Assembly: GCA_045604545.1 (NCBI GenBank)
Contig: JAZUOG010000053.1
Span: 1 to 18,321, forward strand
Reading direction: 5' to 3'
DNA: 18,321 bases
Source of the DNA: RGIG1959 sp045604545
GTDB lineage: Bacteria > Bacillota > Clostridia > Oscillospirales > Acutalibacteraceae
Shown here in pieces: positions 1 through 7,310 of this stretch. Position 1 is the stretch's first letter; the number at the start of each line of letters is the position of its first letter. The translations under genes were made by a program, and so were the position numbers. The notes below the pieces were generated by a model. The model saw only the letters and a program-made list of their open reading frames with translations. It was not told where the DNA came from and searched no databases.

Positions 1-3
1 AAA

Positions 4-930
4 ATGAAAATTAATATAAATAGTGAGATTTTTAATATTGAAAAAATTAAAAATATTGAAGAATATTTTCCTGACTATGTAGATACATATTTGAAAAGTT
101 ATATTCATTTTTTAGAAAAAAATAAAATTGAAACAGATACAATTAGGTTGATAAAGGAATTTTCGCGTAATATATACATTTGTTTGGTTGAATACTATTG
201 TGGACAGCACAATTCTGCTAAGTATTATTTTGATCAGGCAATTAGTTGTGTGAATTTTAAAGACGTATACAAGCCTCTTAATGAAAATGTTTTTTATAGA
301 GCTCGAAAATCTGATAAGTCATGCCGAACTAAAGACGAAATGTTTCATATACCTTTAGAAAAGAGATATTTGGTATCCACACAAAGATACAGTTATCCCG
401 GTCTTCCATGCCTTTATCTTGGTTCATCTTATGAAGTTTGTTGCGAAGAATTGAATGATTGGAATGAGAATTTAAGTATAGCGCATATTGAACAAAACAG
501 TCCAAATAAAATGATGATTTTAGATTTGCATTTTTTTGAAGAATATAATTTTGAAAATATATCTGATATGGATGTTGAAAAATTTGTTAGACTATGGCCC
601 CTTGTAGCTTGTTGCTCTTTTGTATATGAAAACTCAAAAGATATGAAATTTAGACCAGATTATATAATTCCCCAACTTTTACTGGAATATATTATTGATA
701 AAAATGCAGATGCGGATCTAAACAACACTGGTCAAAAAGTGTGTGGAATTAAATATCATTCAGTAAAAAAAGCTTTTTTTAAAAACAATAAAAAAGCTTC
801 AAAGGTCACATACAACAATTACGTTTTTCCAATAATTTCAAATCAATCTAAGGGATATTGTAATGTTCTAAAAGAGCAGTTTTCTGTGAAATGGGTTCGT
901 CTTTTGGGAGAACTTAAAAATGAATTATAA
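4..930 (+). CDS. RES-domain protein with N-terminal helical extension (possible NAD+-degrading toxin)
   Basis: Seen: a 308-residue protein whose residues about 95-280 carry the landmarks of RES domains. These are FYRAR (97-101), RYSYPGLPCLYLG (128-140) with a following Glu pair (148-149), FRPDYIIPQ (216-224), GIKYHS (248-253) and NYVFP (272-276). The three residues that name the family can be assigned tentatively as Arg99 or Arg128, Glu148/149 and Ser253. Residues 1-90 are predicted helical (YYCGQHNSAKYYFDQAI) and resemble the N-terminal regions of the HEPN/RES proteins. Known: characterised RES toxins phosphorolyse or hydrolyse NAD+ and pair with an Xre/DUF2384 antitoxin. Inferred: this protein acts on NAD+ in the cytoplasm, as a toxin or defence effector. 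No antitoxin is visible downstream, and the upstream side is cut. The Met at position 4 has no visible ribosome site because the window begins there, and the frame is open to base 1, so a longer N-terminus is possible. The gene is far more AT-rich than everything to its right and uses A/T-ending codons, which suggests horizontal acquisition. Confidence 0.75.
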   Translation: MKININSEIFNIEKIKNIEEYFPDYVDTYLKSYIHFLEKNKIETDTIRLIKEFSRNIYICLVEYYCGQHNSAKYYFDQAISCVNFKDVYKPLNENVFYRARKSDKSCRTKDEMFHIPLEKRYLVSTQRYSYPGLPCLYLGSSYEVCCEELNDWNENLSIAHIEQNSPNKMMILDLHFFEEYNFENISDMDVEKFVRLWPLVACCSFVYENSKDMKFRPDYIIPQLLLEYIIDKNADADLNNTGQKVCGIKYHSVKKAFFKNNKKASKVTYNNYVFPIISNQSKGYCNVLKEQFSVKWVRLLGELKNEL

Positions 931-945
931 TCATAATAAATATAT

Positions 946-988
946 AAAAACCGAATGTATCGCTATAATGCGCATACAATCGGTTTTT
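946..988 (+). terminator. Hairpin terminator after the RES gene
   Basis: Arms 946-960 and 974-988 pair over 15 positions with one A/A mismatch. Three further GC pairs close a 6-base loop (964-969), with C973 bulged. The 3' arm ends in a run of five T followed by AT-rich sequence. It starts 15 bases after the stop codon. The 5' arm begins with A5, so the structure could also stop minus-strand transcription. Confidence 0.8.
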
Positions 989-1061
989 AATTTTATATAT
1001 CAAGAATTGAATATATATTGATTACTTCTTACTGTTAAAATTAGGATACTCCTCAAAAACA

Positions 1062-1105
1062 ATAAATCCGAACCCATCTCCAACTATGAGAAGGTTCGGA
1101 TTTAT
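1062..1105 (-). terminator. Terminator of the valS-PHP-tRNA-Leu transcript
   Basis: A perfect 13-bp stem (1062-1074 with 1093-1105) is capped by a 4-bp inner stem (1077-1080 with 1088-1091). On the minus strand it is followed by T-G-TTTTT. It lies 6 bases beyond the encoded CCA end of the tRNA, so it terminates the tRNA transcript. Confidence 0.85.
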
Positions 1106-1111
1106 ACTGTT

Positions 1112-1196
1112 TGGTGCGGATAACAGGGGTCGAACCTGCACGAGATGTCTCGATGGATCCTAAATCCATTGCGTCTGCCAATTCCGCCATATCCGC
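1112..1196 (-). tRNA. tRNA-Leu, anticodon UAG, CCA encoded
   Basis: The minus strand folds as a class II tRNA. The acceptor stem GCGGATA pairs with TATCCGC, the discriminator is A and CCA is encoded. The D arm begins GGCGG. The anticodon stem ATGGA/TCCAT holds loop TTTAGGA, giving anticodon TAG. The long variable arm is CGAGA-CA-TCTCG, and the T arm has the TTCGACC loop. The UAG anticodon plus the long variable arm make it a leucine tRNA reading CUN codons. No promoter is visible in the 37 bases separating it from the upstream PHP gene, so it is probably cut from the valS transcript. Confidence 0.97.
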
Positions 1197-1201
1197 ATAG
1201 G

Positions 1202-1229
1202 AGCGCACGGCACCGCGGTGCCGCGCGCT
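1202..1229 (-). other. GC-rich hairpin between the PHP gene and tRNA-Leu
   Basis: Arms AGCGC/GCGCT and CGGCACC/GGTGCCG flank a two-base centre, with one A/C mismatch at 1207/1224. There is no T tract on either strand, so it is not a standard terminator. It sits 4 bases after the PHP stop codon and 6 bases before the tRNA 5' end. An RNA-processing or mRNA-stabilising element is the simplest reading (inference). Confidence 0.5.
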
Positions 1230-1233
1230 GTGT

Positions 1234-1968
1234 TTATGGAGTGGTTGTTAAAAACTCATCGATCGATGTGATCAGCCGACCGTCGGCAATGATCTGTCCT
1301 TGTTGGGATTTCAACGCCGCGACAAGGTCTTCTTTGGTGCGAAGACGATGATCAAAGGCGAGTCCCGCTTTAGCAACACTGTCGGTGGTGAAATGACAGT
1401 CCGCACCGGACAGCCGTCCGAGTTCGGGATGTGCCACGCAAAGGAGCATCGCTTTGGCGTTCTGACAAGGTCCGTTGGCGGCGTTGTATACCTCCATGCC
1501 ATCGACACAATGGACAAACGGTTGCCATGTGGCATCGATATCGGGGCGCATACGGTAAGGATGCGCCTGTGCGGTATAGCCGCCGTAGGCTCTCACCCGC
1601 TCGCAATATTCCTCGATCGTAATGTCGGGGATGTCGGGATTGGCAAGAAGAAAATCGAGATCGATACCGTAGGTCAGAATTTCTTTTCCGCGACCGACAT
1701 AGTGTTCCCAACCAAAGTGAACATCGAAATCCAGTTCATCTCCGACGGCTTTTGCGCCGAGATACGCATCATAGTACCGTTTTACGCGCTCCTCCCATGT
1801 CCATTCGGCAGGGATGGCGCTGTAGCCACAGCAACAATGATCAGTGAACACCATGCCGGCATAGCCCGCCGCATGAAACGCGCGGACGATCTCCGTGGCG
1901 GGAGATCGCGCGCATTTACTGCATTCCTCACAGTGGGCATGCATCTCATATTTGTACATAGGTATCAT
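1234..1968 (-). CDS. PHP-domain metal-dependent phosphoesterase
   Basis: The 244-residue protein has the PHP metal-site motifs in order: HAH (10-12), TDH (42-44), Glu88 in GWEHY, HPY (136-138) and GADCH (188-192). Known: PHP enzymes bind two or three Zn, Mn or Fe ions and hydrolyse phosphoesters, for example histidinol phosphate phosphatases and RNA or nucleotide phosphatases. The length and single-domain build resemble the standalone phosphatase group, but the substrate cannot be read from the sequence. The ATG at 1968 overlaps the valS stop by ATGA, which argues for translational coupling. A second ATG at 1959 (MYKYEMHAH) is an equally plausible start, and neither has a good ribosome site. 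Cysteines cluster beside the metal ligands (C13, C16, C19 and C45-C47). The gene is followed by tRNA-Leu on the same strand. Confidence 0.85.
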   Translation of the reverse strand: MIPMYKYEMHAHCEECSKCARSPATEIVRAFHAAGYAGMVFTDHCCCGYSAIPAEWTWEERVKRYYDAYLGAKAVGDELDFDVHFGWEHYVGRGKEILTYGIDLDFLLANPDIPDITIEEYCERVRAYGGYTAQAHPYRMRPDIDATWQPFVHCVDGMEVYNAANGPCQNAKAMLLCVAHPELGRLSGADCHFTTDSVAKAGLAFDHRLRTKEDLVAALKSQQGQIIADGRLITSIDEFLTTTP

Positions 1969-4586
1969 CCCAACGCCGCCATGCTCTGATCGAGAAGTGC
2001 CAGCTTCTCTTCCAGACGCGCCGCCTGCTCGCGCGCAGTGGCAACAATGTTTTCGGGGGCCTTGTCGGTGAAGGCTTTGTTGTTCAGACGTGCCATGACG
2101 CCGTCGAGTTGTTTTTGCACGTTGTTGCGCTCTCTCGTCAGGCGCTCTTTTTCAGCGGCTTTGTCCACAAGCTCGTCCATCGGGATCTTGATGGTGGCAT
2201 CGGTGGTGACAATGCTGACAGCGCCGTCAACCGCAAAGCTCTCACCCACCTGCACGGCAGACGCGGACGCCAGTCGCATAATAAATGCCGCGCCGTTTTT
2301 GAAGGTATCGGCAAAGGCGGTTTCCACGAACACTTCCGCTTTCTTGGAGGGCGGCACGTTCATTTCCGCACGGCGGTTACGAATGGCGCGAATCGCTTCC
2401 ATAATGCGCTCCATCTCGCGCTCCTCAGCGACAAAGCTGAGCGCTTCGTCATACACAGGCCACGCGGTGCACATCAGCGTCTCACCGTCATGCGGCAGGC
2501 TCTGCCAGATCTCTTCGGTGACAAACGGCATGAAGGGATGGAGCAGTTGGAGCATACCGTTCATGACATACACCAGCACTCGCTTGGCATTGGCGGCATC
2601 GTCGCCCTGCAGGCGCGATTTGCACAGCTCAATGTACCAGTCGCAATAGCTGTCCCAAATGAAGTCGTACAGCTTCTGAACGGCAATGCCGAGCTCGAAT
2701 TTTTCAAGATTATCGGTCACAGCACGCACCAGAGAGTTGAACTTGGACACGATCCATTTATCCTCCATGGTGAGCTCCTCAGGCAGCGAGAGTTCGATCT
2801 CCTCGTCGCCGATGTTCATGAGCACAAAGCGCGCCGCATTCCACAGTTTATTGGCAAAGTTGCGGGAAGATTCCACTTTGTCGGGCATAAAGCGCATATC
2901 GTTTCCGGGGCTGTTGCCGGTCGCGAGCATAAAGCGCAGAGCATCCGCACCATACTCTTCAATGACCTTCAGCGGGTCGATACCGTTACCAAGCGATTTG
3001 GACATCTTTCTGCCCTTTTCGTCGCGGACAAGGCCGTGGATAAGCACATTGTCAAACGGCACCTGACCGGTCTGCTCGATGCCGGAGAACATCATGCGCA
3101 TGACCCAGAACGGAATGATATCGTAGCCGGTGACAAGGGTATTGGTCGGATAGAAATACTCGAGTTCGGGGGTCTTGTCAGGCCAGCCGAGCGTAGAGAA
3201 CGGCCACAGCGCCGAGCTGAACCACGTATCCAGCGTATCTTCGTCCTGATGCAGATGATCACAACCGCACTTCGGGCAGACGGTCGGATCTTCACGACCG
3301 ACAACCGTCTCGCCGCATTCGGGGCAATACCACGCAGGAATACGATGACCCCACCACAGCTGACGAGAAATACACCAATCGCGGATGTTTTCCAACCAGT
3401 GGAAATAGGTTTTTTCAAAGCGCTCGGGGACGAATTGTGTCTTGTCGGTCTTGACCGCTTCGATGGCAGGAGCGGCAAGTTCCTTCATCGCCACGAACCA
3501 CTGCAGCGATACACGCGGCTCGATGGTCGTGCCGCAACGATAGCAGGTTCCGACGTTGTGAACAAGGGGCTCGGTCTTCACAAGGAAGCCCCCCTCTTCG
3601 AGGTCCGCCACGATCGCCTTGCGGCACTCGGCAATGGTCATGCCTTGGTATTTGCCCGCAAGCTCGTTCATGTGACCGTCTTCGGTGGTAACGGTGATGA
3701 CGGGCAGATCATGACGCAGACCGCCTTCGAAGTCGTTCGGGTCGTGCGCCGGTGTGATCTTCACAACGCCCGTACCGAAATCCATCTCAACATAGGTATC
3801 CGCCACAACGGGGATCGCTTTGTTGACGATGGGAAGAATGACGTTTTTGCCGACGAGTGCCTGATAACGCTCATCGTCGGGGTGAACAGCCACCGCGGTA
3901 TCGCCGAGAAGTGTCTCGGGACGGGTGGTCGCCAGTTCGAGGAAACGGTCGGTACCCTCGATGGGATAACGCAGGTGATAGAACTTGGCGTCCATCTCCT
4001 TGAATTCGACCTCCGCATCGGAAATGGAGGTTTTGCAGTGCGGACACCAGTTGATCATGCGCTCACCGCGGTAGATGAGACCTTTTTCGTAAAGACGCAC
4101 AAACACCTCACGCACCGCTTTGGAGCAGCCCTCATCCATCGTGAAACGCTCACGCTCCCAGTCACAGGAAGATCCAAGCTTTTTGAGCTGTTCGACAATG
4201 CGGTTGCCGTAGGTCTCTTTCCAAGCCCAGGCACGCTCCATGAACTTGTCACGGCCGAGTCCTTCCTTAGTCAGACCTTCTTTCGCCATGGCTTCAACGA
4301 TTTTCGCTTCAGTGGCGATGGCGGCGTGGTCGGTGCCGGGCATCCAAAGCGCTTCATAGCCCTGCATACGACGCCAGCGGATCAAGATATCCTGCAGCGT
4401 ATTGTCAAGGGCGTGTCCCATGTGAAGCTGACCCGTAATATTGGGGGGCGGCATCACGATGGTATACGGTTTTTTATCGGGATTGACCTCAGCGTGAAAA
4501 TAGCCGCCGTCTGTCCAGAAACGGTAGATGCGGTCTTCCACTTCCTGCGGTTCATACACTTTTGCCAATTCTTTTTTCTCTGCCAT
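1965..4586 (-). CDS. valS: Valine--tRNA ligase
   Basis: This class I aminoacyl-tRNA synthetase (873 residues, usual bacterial length) charges tRNA-Val in the cytoplasm and edits misactivated threonine. Seen: the HIGH-type motif is HMGH (55-58) within PPPNITGQLHMGHA. The editing domain starts near TTRPETLLGDT (220-230). Cysteine pairs of zinc-ribbon type occur at 181-184, 349-352, 421-424 and 437-440. The KMSKS loop is at 527-531, and the last 65 residues are the charged ValRS C-terminal coiled coil. The start is fixed by AAGGAGG (4596-4602), 9 bases before the ATG. The leader is only a few dozen bases and shows no T-box signature, although valS genes of Bacillota are often T-box controlled. 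The PHP gene overlaps its stop codon by 4 bases. Confidence 0.98.
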   Translation of the reverse strand: MAEKKELAKVYEPQEVEDRIYRFWTDGGYFHAEVNPDKKPYTIVMPPPNITGQLHMGHALDNTLQDILIRWRRMQGYEALWMPGTDHAAIATEAKIVEAMAKEGLTKEGLGRDKFMERAWAWKETYGNRIVEQLKKLGSSCDWERERFTMDEGCSKAVREVFVRLYEKGLIYRGERMINWCPHCKTSISDAEVEFKEMDAKFYHLRYPIEGTDRFLELATTRPETLLGDTAVAVHPDDERYQALVGKNVILPIVNKAIPVVADTYVEMDFGTGVVKITPAHDPNDFEGGLRHDLPVITVTTEDGHMNELAGKYQGMTIAECRKAIVADLEEGGFLVKTEPLVHNVGTCYRCGTTIEPRVSLQWFVAMKELAAPAIEAVKTDKTQFVPERFEKTYFHWLENIRDWCISRQLWWGHRIPAWYCPECGETVVGREDPTVCPKCGCDHLHQDEDTLDTWFSSALWPFSTLGWPDKTPELEYFYPTNTLVTGYDIIPFWVMRMMFSGIEQTGQVPFDNVLIHGLVRDEKGRKMSKSLGNGIDPLKVIEEYGADALRFMLATGNSPGNDMRFMPDKVESSRNFANKLWNAARFVLMNIGDEEIELSLPEELTMEDKWIVSKFNSLVRAVTDNLEKFELGIAVQKLYDFIWDSYCDWYIELCKSRLQGDDAANAKRVLVYVMNGMLQLLHPFMPFVTEEIWQSLPHDGETLMCTAWPVYDEALSFVAEEREMERIMEAIRAIRNRRAEMNVPPSKKAEVFVETAFADTFKNGAAFIMRLASASAVQVGESFAVDGAVSIVTTDATIKIPMDELVDKAAEKERLTRERNNVQKQLDGVMARLNNKAFTDKAPENIVATAREQAARLEEKLALLDQSMAALG

Positions 4587-4622
4587 GATAAGAATCCTCC
4601 TTCACAGTCATAGCTACTTTAA

Positions 4623-4652
4623 ATCATACCATATATACATCCCCTTTGTAAA
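4623..4652 (-). promoter_or_regulatory. Sigma-A-type promoter of valS
   Basis: On the minus strand TTTACA (4647-4652) and TATGAT (4623-4628) are 18 bases apart. This puts the transcript start roughly 30 bases before the ribosome site. A leader this short leaves no room for a T-box. Confidence 0.65.
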
Positions 4653-4747
4653 GGTAAACGGCGGTTTTTTTCGTGATTTTTTTGCTGGTTCTTTACCAAA
4701 TCTTCAAACTTTTTGTCATTTACACCCTTCCCATTCTGCGTATTTTC

Positions 4748-4756
4748 TGCTATACT
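4748..4756 (+). promoter_or_regulatory. Extended -10 promoter of pyk
   Basis: TGC-TATACT (4748-4756) is an extended -10 element about 25 bases before the pyk ribosome site. No good -35 is seen at 16-18 bases. The TTTACA upstream is too far away, at 26 bases. Confidence 0.5.
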
Positions 4757-4788
4757 GTCTGCGAACCCTTTTGAAAGGATGAACAACC

Positions 4789-6540
4789 ATGAGAAAAACC
4801 AAAATTATCTGCACACTCGGTCCCGCCACCGATAACGAAGCGGTACTGCGTGAGCTGATCCTGTCGGGCATGGATGTTGCCCGCGTCAATATGTCCCATC
4901 AGACCCATGAAGAACAGCGTGTGCGTATCGCGACGCTCAAGCGTCTGCGCGAAGAACTCAACCGTCCCGTCGCGTTGCTCATCGACACCAAGGGACCTGA
5001 AATCCGCCTCGGTGTTCTCAAAGACAAAGTCGCTCTTAAACAAGGTCAACTGTTTACGCTGTCTACTGTGGAATGCGAAGGTGACGAACAGCGTGCGTCC
5101 GTTACCTGCAAGGAACTGCCGCAGGACGTATGCACCGGCTGTCACATTCTGATCGACGACGGTCTGATCGATCTGATCGTTGAAGAAATCCACGATACCG
5201 ACATCGTGTGCCGTGTTCTCAACGGCGGTGTGATCTCCTCGCGCAAGGGCATCAACGTTCCCGGCGTACGTCTGTCAATGCCGTTCATGAGCGAGCGCGA
5301 CTGCGCTGACATCGCCTTTGCTTGCGAAATGGACGCTGATTTTATCGCGGCTTCTTTCACCCGTCGTGCCGATGACGTGCTTCAGATGCGTCAGGAACTG
5401 GAAAAAAACAACAATCACACCATTCGTATTATTGCCAAAATTGAAAACGGCGAGGGCGTTGACAATCTGGACGATATCCTGCGCGTTTCCGACGGTATCA
5501 TGGTCGCCCGCGGTGACATGGGTGTGGAAATCCCGCTTGAGGATATTCCGTCCATTCAGAAAACCATGATCCGCAAAGCCTACAACAGCGGTCTGCAGGT
5601 TATCACCGCCACCCAGATGCTGGATTCCATGATGAAAAATCCGCGTCCGACACGTGCGGAAACCACCGATGTCGCCAACGCCATTTATGACGGCACCAGT
5701 GCCATCATGTTGTCGGGTGAAACCGCGGCGGGTGCATACCCCGTTGAAGCACTGAAAACGATGGCGCGAATCGCCGTCCGTGCAGAGCGCGACATCGACT
5801 ATGTCAAGCGCTTCCGCAACCGCAATCTCGGTGAGGAAACGCCCAACGTGACGAACGCCATTTCCCACGCAACGGTCACCACCGCACTCGATCTCGGCGC
5901 TTCTGCCATTGTGACCGTTACCAAATCGGGCATGACCGCCCGCATGATTTCCAAATTCCGTCCGCCCTGCCCCATTGTGTGTTGTACGACCAGCGAAACG
6001 ACCCGTCGACAGATGAATATGTCCTGGGGCGTTGTGCCGATCATGGCAGAGGAAAAGGACAACATGGATGTACTGTTCGACCACGCCGTTGACTGCGCCG
6101 TCAAAGCGGGAGTCATCAAAAACGGCGAGCTCGTCGTCATCACAGCGGGCGCTCCGCTTGGTGTTTCGGGCACAACCAACCTGCTCAAGGTACACCTTGT
6201 CGGCAATATTCTTGTACAGGGTACGGGTGCTACCAAGCATACCGCCTGCGGCAACCTGTGTGTTGTCAACAACGAAAAAGAGGCGTTCGACCGTTTCCGC
6301 CCGGGCGATATTCTGGTTATTTCTCAAACCAGCAACCGTCTGCTTCCGTTGATGAAAGAAGCGGCAGGCATCATCACAGAAGCTCCCGGTCTCAACAGCC
6401 ACGCCGCCATTGTCGGTATGACACTGGATCTGCCCGTTCTTGTCGGCGCGGAAAACGCCACCAAGCTTCTCAAAAGCGGCACCACCGTCACCCTCGACAG
6501 CGAGCACGGCAGTGTCATGTTTATCAACAAGCTGTCGTAA
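4789..6540 (+). CDS. pyk: Pyruvate kinase with C-terminal PEP-utilising-type domain
   Basis: It converts phosphoenolpyruvate and ADP to pyruvate and ATP, the last step of glycolysis, in the cytoplasm as a homotetramer. Seen: N-terminal TKIICTLGPAT, the substrate-site RVNMSH, TKGPEIRLG, the catalytic-Lys motif IAKIENGEG, MVARGDMGVEIP, and TATQMLDSM followed by RPTRAETTDVANA. At 583 residues it is about 110 longer than the E. coli-type enzyme. The excess is a C-terminal phosphohistidine-like domain containing APGLNSHAAIVGM, with its His at about residue 538. This is the arrangement known from Bacillus and Geobacillus pyruvate kinases. The start is set by AAGGA (4775-4779), 9 bases before the ATG. 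It is a monocistronic unit between its own promoter and a strong terminator. Confidence 0.98.
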   Translation: MRKTKIICTLGPATDNEAVLRELILSGMDVARVNMSHQTHEEQRVRIATLKRLREELNRPVALLIDTKGPEIRLGVLKDKVALKQGQLFTLSTVECEGDEQRASVTCKELPQDVCTGCHILIDDGLIDLIVEEIHDTDIVCRVLNGGVISSRKGINVPGVRLSMPFMSERDCADIAFACEMDADFIAASFTRRADDVLQMRQELEKNNNHTIRIIAKIENGEGVDNLDDILRVSDGIMVARGDMGVEIPLEDIPSIQKTMIRKAYNSGLQVITATQMLDSMMKNPRPTRAETTDVANAIYDGTSAIMLSGETAAGAYPVEALKTMARIAVRAERDIDYVKRFRNRNLGEETPNVTNAISHATVTTALDLGASAIVTVTKSGMTARMISKFRPPCPIVCCTTSETTRRQMNMSWGVVPIMAEEKDNMDVLFDHAVDCAVKAGVIKNGELVVITAGAPLGVSGTTNLLKVHLVGNILVQGTGATKHTACGNLCVVNNEKEAFDRFRPGDILVISQTSNRLLPLMKEAAGIITEAPGLNSHAAIVGMTLDLPVLVGAENATKLLKSGTTVTLDSEHGSVMFINKLS

Positions 6541-6550
6541 TCATACCAAC

Positions 6551-6588
6551 AAAAAACCGCTCTTGCTGTTTGGCAAGAGCGGTTTTTT
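6551..6588. terminator. Bidirectional terminator between pyk and the HPr-kinase-like gene
   Basis: A perfect 16-bp stem (6551-6566 with 6573-6588) has A6 at its 5' base and T6 at its 3' base around a 6-base loop. It therefore works for pyk on the plus strand and for the convergent gene on the minus strand. Its outer two bases are part of the minus-strand gene's stop codon (6587-6589). Confidence 0.92.
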
Positions 6589-7237
6589 ATGTCATACTGT
6601 CGGCGGCCGCACGAGCGGCTTGCGGACTGTTCGTGCAACCGATACGGTAACACGGGACACGATCGAGCAGTTGTTCAAGAAGCGACAACAGTTTCTCATA
6701 TTCGGTCATATCCCCGGGGCGAAGCGTCTGGTTGAGCAATGAAAACAGCGCTTTGTGTTTCGGAAGCGGATCACACACATTATGGTCGGCACGATAAAGC
6801 ATCGCGATGCCGCCGAGCGGCACACACACATTGCGGCTCAGATCGTTTTTGCCGCTGAACGGCGTTCCGCACACATAAAACTCACCGTCGATCAAGCGAA
6901 TAACGGGTTTGTCATCGTTGATAATACGGGCACCGAGCTCGTTGCACCAATAGGCCGTATGCGTGGATTTTCCCGTGCCGGACGGCGCAGAAAACACATA
7001 CGCTTTGCCGTTATACTCGATTGCCGAAGAATGCAAAAAGAATGCGTCAAACGGCAACATGGCACGGTAAAGAACCTTTGCCGTTTCGCTGTACTCCTCA
7101 AAAGCGTCGTTGCCGAGAGGCGGAACCGTGATGACCGCCTCTCCCTCATCAACGCGGTACGGCTGTGCTCGTTCACCAAGAAGCACAAATTGCGGCGACA
7201 TATCCACCGGCAGTCCCGCAATGTGATACAGTGCCAC
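6587..7237 (-). CDS. HPr kinase/phosphorylase-like P-loop protein, function unknown
   Basis: A 216-residue protein if it starts at the GTG at 7237. This start is preferred because GGGAGG (7246-7251) lies 8 bases upstream; the alternative GTG at 7244-7246 overlaps that ribosome site. Seen: Walker A SAPSGTGKST (about residues 83-92), then INDDKPVIR and CGTPFSGKNDLSRNVCVPLGGI, a succession typical of the C-terminal domain of HPr kinase and its PEPCK-like relatives. Missing: the N-terminal domain of true HPrK and the full-length signature. It is therefore probably not the catabolite-repression HPr kinase but one of the small stand-alone homologues, often found near PqqD or radical-SAM peptide clusters. 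No such partner is visible here. It binds a nucleotide (family knowledge); the substrate is unknown. It shares a terminator with convergent pyk, and a terminator hairpin lies directly in front of its ribosome site. Confidence 0.75.
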   Translation of the reverse strand: MALYHIAGLPVDMSPQFVLLGERAQPYRVDEGEAVITVPPLGNDAFEEYSETAKVLYRAMLPFDAFFLHSSAIEYNGKAYVFSAPSGTGKSTHTAYWCNELGARIINDDKPVIRLIDGEFYVCGTPFSGKNDLSRNVCVPLGGIAMLYRADHNVCDPLPKHKALFSLLNQTLRPGDMTEYEKLLSLLEQLLDRVPCYRIGCTNSPQAARAAADSMT

Positions 7238-7268
7238 GCCGTCCACCTCCCGATACGAAAATAAAATA

Positions 7269-7295
7269 CCCCGCTTGTCTTTGGGACAAGCAGGG
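7269..7295 (-). terminator. Terminator after secG / leader hairpin of the HPr-kinase-like gene
   Basis: The 11-bp stem (7269-7279 with 7285-7295, one G-T pair) has a 5-base loop and is followed on the minus strand by TATTTTATTTTC. It starts 15 bases after the secG stop codon and ends 17 bases before the next gene's ribosome site. Transcripts reaching that gene must pass through it unless an unseen promoter exists. Confidence 0.8.
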
Positions 7296-7310
7296 TGTTT
7301 GTCGATCCAA

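Noticed and set aside
711..717. TGCGGAT inside the RES gene as an att repeat of the tRNA-Leu end
   Set aside because: Seven bases are expected by chance and it lies inside a gene. The window's left edge hides any real distal att site.
2109..4613. Long open plus-strand frame opposite valS (834 codons)
   Set aside because: It is the antisense of the whole valS gene and has no family signature. It arises because the moderate-GC coding strand leaves the opposite frame open.
4587..4788. T-box riboswitch between valS and pyk
   Set aside because: No TGG-type antiterminator bulge, no specifier stem and too little space after the valS promoter.
5275..6507. Long minus-strand frame opposite pyk
   Set aside because: It is entirely antisense to a confident pyruvate kinase and has no ribosome site or recognisable domain.
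7244..7246. Upstream GTG as start of the HPr-kinase-like gene
   Set aside because: It lies within the GGGAGG ribosome site. The GTG at 7235-7237 has the right spacing.
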